Numbered from the stretch's first letter, positions 1 through 11,440 are shown. The stretch: DNA of 64,000 bases from Segetibacter sp. 3557_3 (GCF_004354985.1 NZ_SMSK01000006.1:124001-188000), one strand, 5' to 3'. Notes: a model not told the origin generated them from the sequence alone. Numbers and translations: made by a program.

Positions 1-1
1 T

Positions 2-466
2 GAGATCCTGATCCCGGACAGCTATGTAGACAGCATTACGGAAAGGCTCTCGCTTTATACCAGGCTTGACAACTGCGAAAATGAACAGGAACTGCAGGAT
101 TTCCAGGCTGAACTACTCGACCGTTTTGGTCCGCTTCCGGAGCCCGTGCTCGACCTGTTTACCACGGTACGCTGCCGCAAACTGGCAGTAGGTATTGGGT
201 TCGAAAAAATGAGTTTGAAAGACGATACGCTACGCTGCTATTTCATCAATCGGCCCGACTCACCATACTTTGAGTCGGAGTTGTTTAAAAACGTGTTGGG
301 ATACCTGCAAACAGGTACCAACAAAGCCAGGTTAAAGCAGGTAGGTAAAATGTTCTTACTGGTGGTCGACGATATTAAAAGCATGGAGTCTATGCTCCGC
401 TTTTTAACACGGATGCACGAGGCGGTGGTTATACCGGCTCCCCTACCCGCCCCTGTCCATTCTTAA
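2..466 (+). CDS. mfd: Transcription-repair coupling factor Mfd, C-terminal end (partial)
   Basis: The reading frame is open from base 2 and runs 154 residues to a stop at 464-466; the gene begins outside the window. The visible part has the look of the Mfd C-terminal regulatory domain: a stretch with DRFGPLPEPV at the junction after the helicase core, followed by a mixed alpha/beta domain ending in a proline-rich tail. Mfd is a DNA translocase that removes RNA polymerase stalled at lesions and recruits UvrA; uvrA lies at 51961-54906 but is not part of the same operon. A terminator hairpin follows 24 bases after the stop. Assignment rests on a C-terminal fragment only; the helicase motifs are not in view. 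Confidence 0.8.
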   Translation, partial: EILIPDSYVDSITERLSLYTRLDNCENEQELQDFQAELLDRFGPLPEPVLDLFTTVRCRKLAVGIGFEKMSLKDDTLRCYFINRPDSPYFESELFKNVLGYLQTGTNKARLKQVGKMFLLVVDDIKSMESMLRFLTRMHEAVVIPAPLPAPVHS

Positions 467-489
467 GTTTGGCACCTGTTTAGGGATAT

Positions 490-518
490 AAAAAAACCCC
501 GCGCTTGCGAGGTTTTTT
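490..518. terminator. Bidirectional terminator between mfd and the small protein gene
   Basis: A CCCCGC/GCGAGG stem (one mismatch) with a GCTT loop is flanked by an A-run on the left and a T-run on the right, so it can end transcription from either side. The two flanking genes converge on it. Confidence 0.7.
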
Positions 519-537
519 ATGTGTTATTCAAGATGTA

Positions 538-744
538 TTAGAATCCTTTTGAAGCTACACCGTCTTCAATCGCCTGTAATGCCTTTGCTTCACTTAAGAT
601 AGCAGCCATTTTATTTCCTTTACCATCGTTGCCACCAGCCATATAGCCGCCTTTTGCTGTTCTTGTAATCACAGCATCGTGCATCGGAACGTCTTTCTCT
701 TTCGTTTTAAGACAATATGCCCGCAGCATTTTTGAAGTATCCAT
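538..744 (-). CDS. Small conserved-looking protein, 68 aa, function unknown
   Basis: A 68-residue protein starting at ATG 744 and ending just before the shared terminator. It begins MDTSKMLRAYCLKTKEKD, then has a glycine-rich centre (KGGYMAGG, KGNKM) and a helical tail. The order YC.K.K, a beta-like stretch, G.....G, GNKM resembles the small zinc-ribbon family DUF5679 (YCxKCK ... CxxCGTKM), but three of the four expected cysteines are absent; that comparison is my inference and unverified. No signal peptide or membrane segment. It is convergent with mfd and lies downstream of gyrB on the same strand (159-base gap), so it could be read through from gyrB or have its own promoter. Coding is supported by the clean start, the matching terminator and absence of a better frame. 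Confidence 0.6.
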   Translation of the reverse strand: MDTSKMLRAYCLKTKEKDVPMHDAVITRTAKGGYMAGGNDGKGNKMAAILSEAKALQAIEDGVASKGF

Positions 745-903
745 GTTGAAATGATTTTAAATCGTAAGTAAATAACATCCCTGACCTGGCGCAAGCTACA
801 ACAAAAGCAGGTAATCAAGCTTTTACCAGCGCCGGCGGGTATTTTGCCGTTTTAAAACCAATTCAATTTTAAACAGGTGGCGCCACGCTAAGCAGTGTTC
901 TGT

Positions 904-2997
<2,094 letters not shown>

Positions 2998-3177
2998 TTA
3001 AGCCCCTTTTAGGGGGTTTTGGGACCAGCTTTTTACCATGTGGCGACAGTGGTTGCGACGCTACGTTTGACAGCAACAAGTAGCTGGGCGAATAAACGAA
3101 TTCTGTAGGTAAGAGATGGGGTGATGTTTTTGTCATTCCAACGAAGGAGGAGTCTTGGGGGAGATGAGTTTTCTTAT

Positions 3178-3890
3178 CGTCATTGCGAACGTAGTGAAGC
3201 AATCCCATGTTGTAGCATGGCAAGTTAAATCCCAGCAGCCCACCCAACCACACGCTTGCTTGTCGTCATTGCGAACGCAGTGAAGCAATCCCATGTTATA
3301 GCATGGCAAGTTAAATCCCAGCAGCCCACCCAACCAAACACTTGCTTGTCGTCATTGCGAACGTAGTGAAGCAATCCCATGTTGTAGCATCGCAAGTTCA
3401 ATCCCAGCAACCGCCCAACCAAACACTTGCTTATCGTCATTGCGAACAGGGTGAAGCAATCCCAAGTTGTAGCATCGCAAGCACAATCTTCGCAACCATC
3501 CAACCCAACACTTGTTTATCGTCATTGCGAACAGGGTGAAGCAATCCCCCCTTGTAGCATCGCAAGTTCAATCCCAGCAACCGCCCAACCACACCTTTCC
3601 GTATCGTCATTGCGAACAGGGTGAAGCAATCCCAAGTTGTAGCATCGTAAATTCAATCCCAGCAGCCCACCCAACCCAACACTTGCTTATCGTCATTGCG
3701 AACAGGGTGAAGCAATCCCATGTTATATATCGTAAATTCAATCCCAGCAGCCCACCCAATCAAACGCTTGCTTGTCGTCATTGCGAACGCAGTGAAGCAA
3801 TCCCAAGTTGTAGCATCGCCAGCACAATCTTCGCAACCACACGCTTGCTTATCGTCATTGCGAACAGGGCAGGCAATTACATGTGAGCAT
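3178..3890. repeat. Tandem REP-like array A, 9 units of about 85 bp
   Basis: Nine copies of a core GTCATTGCGAACGCAGTGAA followed by GCAATCCC begin at 3178, 3264, 3350, 3435, 3520, 3605, 3691, 3776 and 3853 (spacing 86, 86, 85, 85, 85, 86, 85, 77). The linker between cores is also conserved (TAGCATCGCAAGTTCAATCC, then CAGC.ACC.CCCAACC), so the whole 85 bp unit is tandemly duplicated rather than a core with unique spacers. Each core has an ATTGC/GCAAT inverted pair and can fold into a small hairpin. The last unit is degraded. Frames through the array stay open by chance and give repeated peptides; none is a credible gene. The core type is widespread in Bacteroidota genomes as dispersed repeats. 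Confidence 0.9.
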
Positions 3891-4010
3891 CGCTCAGTGC
3901 ATTATGAATGGAAGAGACGATTTTCAGAAATGCGTTTCCCAAATGCATTCACCATTCATCATCAAAAACCGTTTGCTACTTTCGACAAGAGGACACTTGA
4001 TCTAAGGGCA

Positions 4011-5085
4011 TGTTCGCGACAACTAACAAGAGATTGCTTCACTGCGTTGGCAATGACGATCCAACTACAGACACGTTCGCGACAACTAACAAGAGATTGC
4101 TTCACTGCGTTCGCAATGACGATCCAACTACAGACCCATTCGCGACAACTAACAAGGGATTGCTTCACTGCGTTCGCAATGACGATCCAACTACCATGAT
4201 GTTCGCGACAGCTAACAAGAGATTGCTTCACTACGTTCGCAAATGACGAACTGACTCCAGAAACGTTCACAACAACTAACAAGAGATTGCTTCACTACGT
4301 TCGCAAATGACGAACTGACTCCAGAAACGTTCACAACAACTAACAGGAGATTGCTTCAGTACGCTGCCTCTGACGATCCAACTACCCGACACGTTAGCGA
4401 CAGCTAACAAGGGATTGCTTCGCTGCCTTCGCAATGACGATCCAAATCCATAAGCGTTCGCGACAACTAAAAGGAGATTGCTTCACTACGTTCGCAAGGA
4501 CGATCCAACTACCCGATACGTTCGCGACAGCTAACAAGAGATTGCTTCACTACGTTCGCAAATGACGAACTGACTCCAGAAACGTTCACAACAACTAACA
4601 AGGGATTGCTTCACTGCGTTCGCAATGACGATCCAACTACCAACACGCTCGCGACAACTAACAAGGGATTGCTTCGCTGCGTTCGCAATGACGAACCGAC
4701 TCCAGAAACGTTCACAACAACTAACAGGAGATTGTTTCATTACGTTCGCAATGACGATCCAACTTCCCGACACGTTAGCGACAGCTAACAAGGGATTGCT
4801 TCACTGCGTTCGTAATGACGACCCAACTACCGACCCATTCGCGACAACTAACAAGAGATTGCTTCACTGCGTTCGCAAATGACGAACTGACTCCAGAAAC
4901 GTTCACAACAACTAACAAGGGATTGCTTCACTGCGTTCGCAATGACGATCCAACTACCCGACACGTTAGGGACAGCTAACAAGGAATTGCTTCACTACGT
5001 TCGCAATGACGATCCAACTACAGACACGCTCGCGACAACTAACAGGAGATTGCTTCACTGCGTTCGCAATGATGGTTCCACTCCA
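4011..5085. repeat. Tandem REP-like array B, 17 units of about 63.5 bp, inverted relative to array A
   Basis: Seventeen copies of the reverse-complement core (ATTGCTTCACTGCGTTCGCA then ATGACGATCC) start at 4033, 4096, 4159, 4222, 4286, 4350, 4414, 4477, 4541, 4605, 4668, 4731, 4795, 4858, 4922, 4986 and 5049, spaced 63 or 64. Two unit types alternate irregularly: one with linker CGATCCAACTAC...CGACAACTAAC and one with CGAACTGACTCCAGAAACG...CACAACAACTAAC. A two-unit block at 4541-4640 recurs at 4858-4957, pointing to block duplication. The linker differs from that of array A, so the arrays share only the core and were amplified separately, facing each other across about 120 bp of non-repeated DNA (3891-4010). 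Confidence 0.9.
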
Positions 5086-5118
5086 CGACTGCCATGATAT
5101 TGTCATTTGGTTAACGGG

Positions 5119-5151
5119 TTTGTACCGAATACCATTTCTACACTAAATTTG
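5119..5151 (+). promoter_or_regulatory. Bacteroidota-type promoter of the AraC regulator
   Basis: TTTG at 5119-5122 and TAAATTTG at 5144-5151, 21 bases apart, match the -33/-7 consensus. The -7 box ends only 6 bases before the ATG at 5158, so the transcript would be nearly leaderless. Confidence 0.55.
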
Positions 5152-5157
5152 CCACAG

Positions 5158-6090
5158 ATGTTGAAACCCCTGGATATACTTCGCCTCTCCAACCAGCAGG
5201 AAATTGATCCATTGCTGGATTTGCTTCATGAAAAAGAGCAGCATATTCCGGGTTCCATTCAATATTCCATAAAACGTTACTTTGCCCATCACGAGCGCAT
5301 AGGTGATGACACGGGTATGATGGTTTACCACTACCACCAGCAAAAACCCGAAGACAACTACCTCGAACTCAGATTCTGCATCACCGGCAACAAGTACTGC
5401 GAAGAAAAGGGTTGTACCAAATGCAAGCAACTCCCTACTGACTCATGTAGCGGCAAAACACGAACGGTTGATGTGTTTTCTTTTTATTTTACCCAGACTT
5501 TCCTCTCGCGTTTTACGCAAAACGTAAAGCTTAGCAATCGTAAAGATGAAGTTGTTGCGTTCAGGCATCCCTCGTCGTTTACCAAACTTTTCCCGCTGTG
5601 CACCCGTAAGCGTAATGTGCTCGACTCGTTTTTAACGCACAGCTATACCGGCAGCCTCGAGAACATATTTGTGAATGCGAAAATTCACGAAATCCTGCTT
5701 TATAGTCTTGAATGCCTGCTTGATGAGAAAGAAGAAGGTTTTTCGTGCAAGTTCCTTGCAAACGAACTCGACAGGGAAAAGATCCTAAATGCGCGGGAGA
5801 TCCTGCTGCAACACATTGGCGATCCCATAACTATCAAGGAGCTCAGCCGCAAGGTTGCAATCAATGAGTGTTATCTTAAAAAAGGTTTCAAGGAAATTTT
5901 CGGAACAACCATATTTGACTTTTACCAGCAACAACGCATGGAGCACGCCAAATACCTTTTGTACGAAAAAGGTTTAAGCGTAACCGATGTATCTGCATTG
6001 CTGGGCTACTCTTCCATTTCCCACTTCTCTACCGCTTTTAAGAAACATACCGGGCTAAAACCATGTGAATTACTGAGCCAGAGTGCTTAG
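5158..6090 (+). CDS. AraC/XylS-type regulator with a cysteine cluster, beside the heme operon
   Basis: A 310-residue regulator. The C-terminal 100 residues hold the two helix-turn-helix motifs of the AraC family (ITIKELSRKVAINECYLKKG, then LSVTDVSALLGYSSISHFST). The N-terminal part is not a recognisable cupin; it carries five cysteines at residues 74, 81, 86, 89 and 97 (C-x6-C-x4-C-x2-C-x7-C), in ITGNKYCEEKGCTKC, a layout that could bind a metal, an iron-sulfur centre or heme. ATG 5158 is preferred to an upstream TTG at 5107 because the promoter lies between them. It converges on the seven-gene hem operon, so a role in heme or iron control is a reasonable guess but only from position. A strong terminator follows. 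Confidence 0.85.
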   Translation: MLKPLDILRLSNQQEIDPLLDLLHEKEQHIPGSIQYSIKRYFAHHERIGDDTGMMVYHYHQQKPEDNYLELRFCITGNKYCEEKGCTKCKQLPTDSCSGKTRTVDVFSFYFTQTFLSRFTQNVKLSNRKDEVVAFRHPSSFTKLFPLCTRKRNVLDSFLTHSYTGSLENIFVNAKIHEILLYSLECLLDEKEEGFSCKFLANELDREKILNAREILLQHIGDPITIKELSRKVAINECYLKKGFKEIFGTTIFDFYQQQRMEHAKYLLYEKGLSVTDVSALLGYSSISHFSTAFKKHTGLKPCELLSQSA

Positions 6091-6149
6091 TTGGGTATGC
6101 GTTTGTTTTTTCTCTTGTATCTACCCATTGACCGCATAGCTGGTTCCAA

Positions 6150-6200
6150 TTCATTTAAACAAAACTTCCAGCCTGGAAATTGTTTAAATGAAGTACTTTT
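6150..6200 (+). terminator. Terminator after the AraC regulator
   Basis: A perfect 13-bp inverted repeat, TTCATTTAAACAA (6150-6162) and TTGTTTAAATGAA (6180-6192), encloses a second TTCCA/TGGAA stem and is followed by a T-run from 6197. It sits 60 bases after the stop codon. Confidence 0.75.
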
Positions 6201-6244
6201 TTGTTTTACCAACGAATTATTAACTCGCTGCCAGGCGAGCCACA

Positions 6245-6305
6245 GTACAAGAGTGCGACGCAAGGATGCGCAATAGAATTACATAAGCCGGGTCCATAAA
6301 AAACC
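6245..6305. repeat. Dispersed repeat, copy 1 of 2
   Basis: The stretch beginning GTACAAGAGTGCGACGCAA, then AATAGAAT and GGGTCCA followed by an A-run, recurs at 39913-39970 with a few changes. Both copies lie in short spacers between convergent gene ends. No coding potential. Confidence 0.7.
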
Positions 6306-6339
6306 TCTGTGATAAGATGGAGTTGAGCAGACGTCGTAA

Positions 6340-7626
6340 TTACCCAATTTCGTGCAGGCTTTCTTCAGCAGCTTTAATGGTTTGATCGAGGTCTTTATAG
6401 GTTAGCGCGTTGTTGAGGAAATAACTTTCAAACGCAGATGGCGGAAGGTAAATTCCCCTATTGAGCATAGCGTGAAAAAAGTGGCTGAACAGTTGATTGT
6501 TCGCTGCGGCGGCACTTGCAAAATCGGTTACGGGTTGCCCGCTGAAATGCACGCTGATCATTGAGCCAAGCTGGTTGATGACATATGGTTTACCCCATTC
6601 TTGTAACACGGTATTTAAACCCTTTTTCAGGTAAACCGTTTTTTCTTCAAGCTCGCTGTAAATAGAAGGATTGTTTTTTAGTTCGGTTAACAAGGTGTAA
6701 CCAGCAATCATTGCAATAGGGTTGCCGCTTAGGGTTCCGGCCTGGTAAACGCTACCGAGCGGTGCGATATGTTCCATGATCTTTCGGCTGCCGCCAAAGG
6801 CACCTACGGGCATCCCTGCACCAATCACTTTGCCATAAGTAACAAGGTCGGCACGAACACCGTAGACCTCCTGTGCACCTCCTGCAGCAAGGCGAAAGCC
6901 GGTCATCACCTCATCAAAGATCAATACGATGTCTTCTTGGTCGCAAATGGTTCTTAGTCCCTGCAAAAAGCCGTCATGCGGCAGGATACAGCCCATGTTT
7001 CCGGCAACGGGTTCTGTGATGATGGCAGCGATTTCTCCTTTATTCTCCGCCACAAGTTGCTTTACCGCGTCGAGGTTGTTGTAGGCACAGGTTAACGTGT
7101 CATTTGCCACACCGGCAGTTACACCCGGAACGGCTTGTATATTAAAAGTTGCAACACCACTGCCGGCTTTAACAAGAAAGCTGTCGGCATGGCCATGATA
7201 GTGGCCCTCAAACTTGATGATTTTGTTTCGGCCCGTATAGCCACGCGCAAGCCTGATCGCACTCATACAAGCTTCAGTACCACTACTCACCATCCGGATA
7301 AGTTCAACATTTGGAACCATGCTGAGGATGAGTTCGGCCATTTTTACCTCGAGCTCGGTTGGTGCGCCATATGACGTGGAGTAAGCTGCATATTGTTGAA
7401 TTGCCCTGACAGTTGGCTCCCAGGCATGCCCTAAGATCATCGGCCCCCACGAGGCTATGTAATCAATATAACGGTTACCGTCTACGTCGTAGAGGTATGC
7501 GCCTTTTGCCGATTTCATAAACACGGGAGTTCCGCCAACGCTTTTAAATGCACGTACCGGTGAATTTACACCGCCGGGGATAGAGCGCTGCGCTCTTTCG
7601 AATAGTTCAATGCTGTTTGTAGTCAT
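6340..7626 (-). CDS. hemL: Glutamate-1-semialdehyde 2,1-aminomutase
   Basis: A 428-residue class III PLP aminotransferase that turns glutamate-1-semialdehyde into 5-aminolevulinate, the second step of the C5 pathway. Seen: N-terminal [25 protein letters not shown] (phosphate contact), [10 protein letters not shown] (Asp that contacts the pyridine nitrogen) and the PLP lysine in [17 protein letters not shown]. Length matches the family. It is the last gene of the hem operon, 59 bases after hemB. It works directly on the product of HemA, the first gene of the operon. The ATG at 7626 starts the usual N-terminus with no extension. Confidence 0.95.
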   Translation of the reverse strand: MTTNSIELFERAQRSIPGGVNSPVRAFKSVGGTPVFMKSAKGAYLYDVDGNRYIDYIASWGPMILGHAWEPTVRAIQQYAAYSTSYGAPTELEVKMAELILSMVPNVELIRMVSSGTEACMSAIRLARGYTGRNKIIKFEGHYHGHADSFLVKAGSGVATFNIQAVPGVTAGVANDTLTCAYNNLDAVKQLVAENKGEIAAIITEPVAGNMGCILPHDGFLQGLRTICDQEDIVLIFDEVMTGFRLAAGGAQEVYGVRADLVTYGKVIGAGMPVGAFGGSRKIMEHIAPLGSVYQAGTLSGNPIAMIAGYTLLTELKNNPSIYSELEEKTVYLKKGLNTVLQEWGKPYVINQLGSMISVHFSGQPVTDFASAAAANNQLFSHFFHAMLNRGIYLPPSAFESYFLNNALTYKDLDQTIKAAEESLHEIG

Positions 7627-7685
7627 GTCTATGGCTGTAAGAAGAAGTCAACAATCAAAAGTCAAAAGTTAGAGAAGCCCCGTTA

Positions 7686-8663
7686 CTACCTGGCGAGCAA
7701 CCTCGCGGCGTCTTTTGCGAAGTAGGTTGCAATGAGGTCGGCCCCGGCGCGTTTAAATGCCGTAAGCGTTTCGAGGACTGCTTTTTCCTCGTTGATCCAG
7801 CCCATTTTTGCCGCAGCTTTAATCATGGCGTATTCGCCGCTAATGTTGTAAACGCTAAGGGGAACGTCTACGGCATTTTTTACTTCGCGAACGATATCGA
7901 GGTAAGGTAAGCCTGGTTTTACCATTACAATGTCGGCACCCTCTTCAACATCCATCAATGCCTCTTTAACCGCTTCGGTACGGTTGGCAAAATCCATCTG
8001 GTAAGTCTTTTTGTCTCCAAAACCAGGCGCACTATCGAGTGCATCGCGAAAAGGGCCATAGAAACATGATGCATATTTTGCACTATAGGCCATGATCCCT
8101 GTTTTGGTAAAACCACTGTCTTCGAAGCCCTGCCTTATGGCACCGATCCGGCCATCCATCATATCGCTTGGTGCAACCATATCAACGCCCGCTTCAGCAT
8201 GGCTGATGCTCATCTTAACGAGTGCTTCCACCGTAGGATCATTTACGATCTCGCCATTTTCAACGATACCGTCGTGGCCGAAAGATGAATATGGATCCAG
8301 GGCAACATCGGTCATCACATACATTTCAGGCACCGCATCTTTAATGGCTTTAATGCTCCGCTGCATTAACCCGTTTTTGTTCCAGGCCTCTTTGCCGGTG
8401 TTATCCTTCAACTCGTCTTTACACTTGATAAACAACAAAACGCATTTAATGCCTATGCTCCACAGCTCCTTTACTTCGTTTACCGTAAGGTCGAGACTCC
8501 TGCGGTAATAGCCAGGCATGGAAGCTATCTCGGTCTGTATATTCCGGCCTTCATCGATGAACAACGGCGCAATAAAGTCGTTGGGGGTAAGAACGGTTTC
8601 TGCCACCATCGAACGTATCGATGGGTTCGCACGTAATATCCTGTTTCTCCGTTGTAATAACAT
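7686..8663 (-). CDS. hemB: Porphobilinogen synthase (delta-aminolevulinate dehydratase), Mg-type
   Basis: A 325-residue TIM-barrel enzyme that joins two aminolevulinates into porphobilinogen. The two catalytic lysines sit in YSAKYASCFYGPF and MVKPGLPYLD. The metal-site segment reads MTDVALDPYSSFGHDG (residues 117-132): aspartates stand where zinc-dependent relatives have cysteines (DVCLC..), so this enzyme should use Mg2+ rather than catalytic Zn2+. Sixth gene of the operon, 41 bases after hemF. Confidence 0.95.
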   Translation of the reverse strand: MLLQRRNRILRANPSIRSMVAETVLTPNDFIAPLFIDEGRNIQTEIASMPGYYRRSLDLTVNEVKELWSIGIKCVLLFIKCKDELKDNTGKEAWNKNGLMQRSIKAIKDAVPEMYVMTDVALDPYSSFGHDGIVENGEIVNDPTVEALVKMSISHAEAGVDMVAPSDMMDGRIGAIRQGFEDSGFTKTGIMAYSAKYASCFYGPFRDALDSAPGFGDKKTYQMDFANRTEAVKEALMDVEEGADIVMVKPGLPYLDIVREVKNAVDVPLSVYNISGEYAMIKAAAKMGWINEEKAVLETLTAFKRAGADLIATYFAKDAARLLAR

Positions 8664-8704
8664 TTATTGTAAATTAAAGTGAGCTGTTACACAGCATTGA
8701 TATA

Positions 8705-9622
8705 TTAGACCCAGTCTACAGGATTTAGGCAGGCCTGTAACAATTTGTCTTCGGGGCTGCCGGCTACTGGCTGGTAGTTGTATTCAAATCGTACTGTTGG
8801 TGGCAGGCTCATGAGTATGCTTTCAATTCGTCCGTTTGTCTTGAGTCCGAACAGCGTACCCCTGTCGTGAACGAGGTTGAACTCAACATACCTGCCACGA
8901 CGGATCTCCTGCCAATGCTTATGCTGGGGCTCAAATGGAGAATGCATCCGCCTGCCCAGGATGGGCACGTAGGCGTCGAGGAATGCATAACCACAGGTTT
9001 TGGCAAAACCGATCCAGAAGTTCACATCCTTTTCGTCTGAGGGCTTTTGATAGTCGTAAAAGATACCACCTATTCCCCGGCGCTCATTGCTCCTGTGCCA
9101 ATTGACAAAGTAATTGTCGCATTCTTTCTTGAACCGTGGATAAAACCCCTGATCAAACTGGTCGCAAGCTTGTTTATAGGTAGCATGAAAATGAATAGCA
9201 TCTTCCTCAAGAAGGTAATATGGGGTAAGATCTGTTCCTCCACCAAACCAACGATCGATTACCTGCTGCCCGGCATTATACAATTCAAACATGCGGTAAT
9301 TGGCATGAACAGTAGGAGCAAACGGATTAGCTGGGTGAATAACAAGTGAAAGGCCGGCAGCAAACCAGCTATGACCGTCGATTTTCAACTGGGTTCGCAT
9401 GGGATCAGTAACCTCACCAAACACAACAGAGGTATTAACCCCGCCTTTCTCAATTGCGTTTCCATTTGCAATCACCCTTGTTTTACCACCGCCACCTTCC
9501 GGGCGTTGCCAGGCGTCCTCAACAAAAACTGCCTTTCCGTCTACTACCTCAAGGCCATGACAAATATCATCCTGTAACTGGTGTATAAATGCGATCCATT
9601 GCTCCTTGATACCGATCTCCAT
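8705..9622 (-). CDS. hemF: Oxygen-dependent coproporphyrinogen-III oxidase
   Basis: A 305-residue HemF, which decarboxylates coproporphyrinogen III to protoporphyrinogen IX using O2. Recognised by EDAWQRPEGGGGKTRV near the N-terminus, VHANYRMFE, WFGGGTDLTPYY, and FNLVHDRGTLFGLKT. Length agrees with the family. Its presence implies at least microaerobic growth; the oxygen-independent HemN/HemW type is not in this window. Fifth gene of the operon, 40 bases after hemE. Confidence 0.95.
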   Translation of the reverse strand: MEIGIKEQWIAFIHQLQDDICHGLEVVDGKAVFVEDAWQRPEGGGGKTRVIANGNAIEKGGVNTSVVFGEVTDPMRTQLKIDGHSWFAAGLSLVIHPANPFAPTVHANYRMFELYNAGQQVIDRWFGGGTDLTPYYLLEEDAIHFHATYKQACDQFDQGFYPRFKKECDNYFVNWHRSNERRGIGGIFYDYQKPSDEKDVNFWIGFAKTCGYAFLDAYVPILGRRMHSPFEPQHKHWQEIRRGRYVEFNLVHDRGTLFGLKTNGRIESILMSLPPTVRFEYNYQPVAGSPEDKLLQACLNPVDWV

Positions 9623-9662
9623 TACAAACGGGTTTAGTTCACAATTGTCATCCTTTTGTCAG

Positions 9663-10703
9663 CTACTCTTGTGGAGCCTTATACGACTTAACGGCGTCTA
9701 CAAAGGCACGTGCATGATCCACTGGAACATTGGGCGTAATACCATGACCAAGATTGGCAACGTACCGGCGGGTACCAAAAGCATCAATCATTTCCTTTAC
9801 TGCGGACTGAATGTCTGGTATTGGCGCAAGCAACTTCGAAGGATCAAAGTTTCCCTGCAGGGTCATGCGGTTGCCTGTAGCATGACGGGCAAACTGCGGC
9901 GACACGCACCAGTCAATCCCAAGCGCCGAAGCGCCGCTTTTACTAAGGTCTTCGAGCGCATACCAGCTACCTTTCGGAAATAAGGTTACAGGAACGTGTT
10001 CCTTAACGCCTTCAACGATCTGCAAGAGGTAGGGTTGAGCAAATGTTTTGAAATCAGCCGGGCTTAGCGATCCGCTCCAACTATCAAAAACCTGAACCAT
10101 ATCTGCACCTGCTTTTGCCTGCGCTATTAAATAATTAATGGTAATGTCGGTGATCTTTTGAAGCAACCGGTGCGCCAGTTCGGGAGAAGTGTAAGCAAAC
10201 TGCTTTGCTTTGTCCCAGGTTTTACTTCCCTTCCCTTCTACCATATAGCAGAGAATGGTCCAGGGCGCGCCAGCAAACCCAATTAATGGAACACGTCCGT
10301 TCAGTTCTCGTTTGGTTAGCGACAAGGCTTCTGTTACATACCGCAGGCTGTGTTCCACCCCTCCGGTTTGCAAGTTGTCGATGTCGCTGATGGTCTTGAT
10401 TACCTGGGGCAGAGATGGACCCTTTCCTTCTTCCATCAATACTTCCAGACCCATTGCCTGGGGTATCACCAATATATCGGAGAAAATAATTGCGGCATCC
10501 ACACCAACAAGATCTACAGGCTGCAATGTTATTGCCGTAGCGAGTTCGGGCGTTTGAACACGCTCAAAAAAATCGTATTTCGCTTTTAGTTCCAGGTATT
10601 GCGGCAGGTATCTTCCCGCCTGGCGCATCATCCAAACGGGTGGTCTTTCAACTTCTTCACCCCGGAGCGCCCTTAATAAAAGATCGTTCTTTAGTTCTGT
10701 CAT
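9663..10703 (-). CDS. hemE: Uroporphyrinogen decarboxylase
   Basis: A 346-residue HemE that removes four carboxyl groups from uroporphyrinogen III. The signature [16 protein letters not shown] is at residues 21-36, followed by [14 protein letters not shown] and the late [15 protein letters not shown]-barrel length is normal. Fourth gene of the operon, 23 bases after hemD. Confidence 0.96.
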   Translation of the reverse strand: MTELKNDLLLRALRGEEVERPPVWMMRQAGRYLPQYLELKAKYDFFERVQTPELATAITLQPVDLVGVDAAIIFSDILVIPQAMGLEVLMEEGKGPSLPQVIKTISDIDNLQTGGVEHSLRYVTEALSLTKRELNGRVPLIGFAGAPWTILCYMVEGKGSKTWDKAKQFAYTSPELAHRLLQKITDITINYLIAQAKAGADMVQVFDSWSGSLSPADFKTFAQPYLLQIVEGVKEHVPVTLFPKGSWYALEDLSKSGASALGIDWCVSPQFARHATGNRMTLQGNFDPSKLLAPIPDIQSAVKEMIDAFGTRRYVANLGHGITPNVPVDHARAFVDAVKSYKAPQE

Positions 10704-10726
10704 AAGTTATTTTGCAAGAGTACAGG

Positions 10727-11440
10727 TCAGTTGTTTAACGCATTGAAGTACCCGATTGTTCTTTCCACAAGATGCTCTTTACCCGGCTGATCAGCAGTTA
10801 TAACCTCGTTTTTACAATATTCCCTGATTGTCGCAGCCGTAGTGTTGCCAATGGCAAACAAAATGGTTTGCTCTGCAATACTATTCGCGCTAAAAAAACT
10901 CTCGACGGCGCTGGGGCTGAAAAACAGGATGCCGTGATATGTGCCATCAACCTTCTTAGAGGTCATTACGGTATCATAAACCTTAATTTCTTCGACCTTG
11001 ATGAATGCCGATTTAAGTTTGTCGGGCAATTCGTCCCGCCTGATATTTCCGCAGAAGAATACAACCTCTATCGGGTTTTCATCAATAATCTTGTCGGCAA
11101 GTGTAGCCGCGTTGTCGGCTACAACGAGGTCGGCAAGTTCGCTCCAGTAATGCTGCAGAATATCTTTAGTGGTACCTCCCATGGTGTAGATGTGCCAGGG
11201 CGGCACAGAAAGATCCTTTTGAAGTTCGCTGATAACTGCCTCCGCGGCGTTCATGCTGGTAATTACCACATCGCATCGGCTGCTTGCGGCCCGGGCAATA
11301 TACTCGGAGATTTCCGGGGTTATTGTGGGAGTGGTTTCAATAAATGATGAGGTTTCAATTAATATCCCCTTATCGCTGGCCATTTCTATCAACTGGTTGT
11401 CGAGCGGCCGGGTGCACAATATTCTAATAGGTTCTTTCAT
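10727..11440 (-). CDS. hemD: Uroporphyrinogen-III synthase
   Basis: A 237-residue HemD, which closes hydroxymethylbilane with ring D inversion. The family is poorly conserved; support comes from the two-domain pattern starting ILCTRPLDNQ, the middle VVITSMNAAEAV, the late GILFFSPSAVESFF and FAIGNTTAATIREY, and its position between hemC and hemE. ATG 11440 is used: an in-frame extension upstream to 11623 only shadows the end of hemC. It overlaps hemC by 17 bases, which suggests coupled translation. Confidence 0.88.
   Translation of the reverse strand: MKEPIRILCTRPLDNQLIEMASDKGILIETSSFIETTPTITPEISEYIARAASSRCDVVITSMNAAEAVISELQKDLSVPPWHIYTMGGTTKDILQHYWSELADLVVADNAATLADKIIDENPIEVVFFCGNIRRDELPDKLKSAFIKVEEIKVYDTVMTSKKVDGTYHGILFFSPSAVESFFSANSIAEQTILFAIGNTTAATIREYCKNEVITADQPGKEHLVERTIGYFNALNN

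Noticed and set aside
3133-4882. Many open frames of 60-160 codons on both strands with repeated peptides such as VIANAVKQSLVSC
   Set aside because: They are translations of the tandem REP-like units; frames stay open because the unit lacks stops, the same DNA is open on both strands, and no start or promoter logic supports them.
3178-5085. CRISPR array
   Set aside because: The linkers between cores are conserved rather than unique, the units are degenerate, spacing is 63 or 85 bp, and no cas gene is near.
6091-6276. 61-codon frame after the AraC gene
   Set aside because: It spans the perfect terminator hairpin and part of a dispersed repeat, and starts at a TTG fused to the AraC stop.
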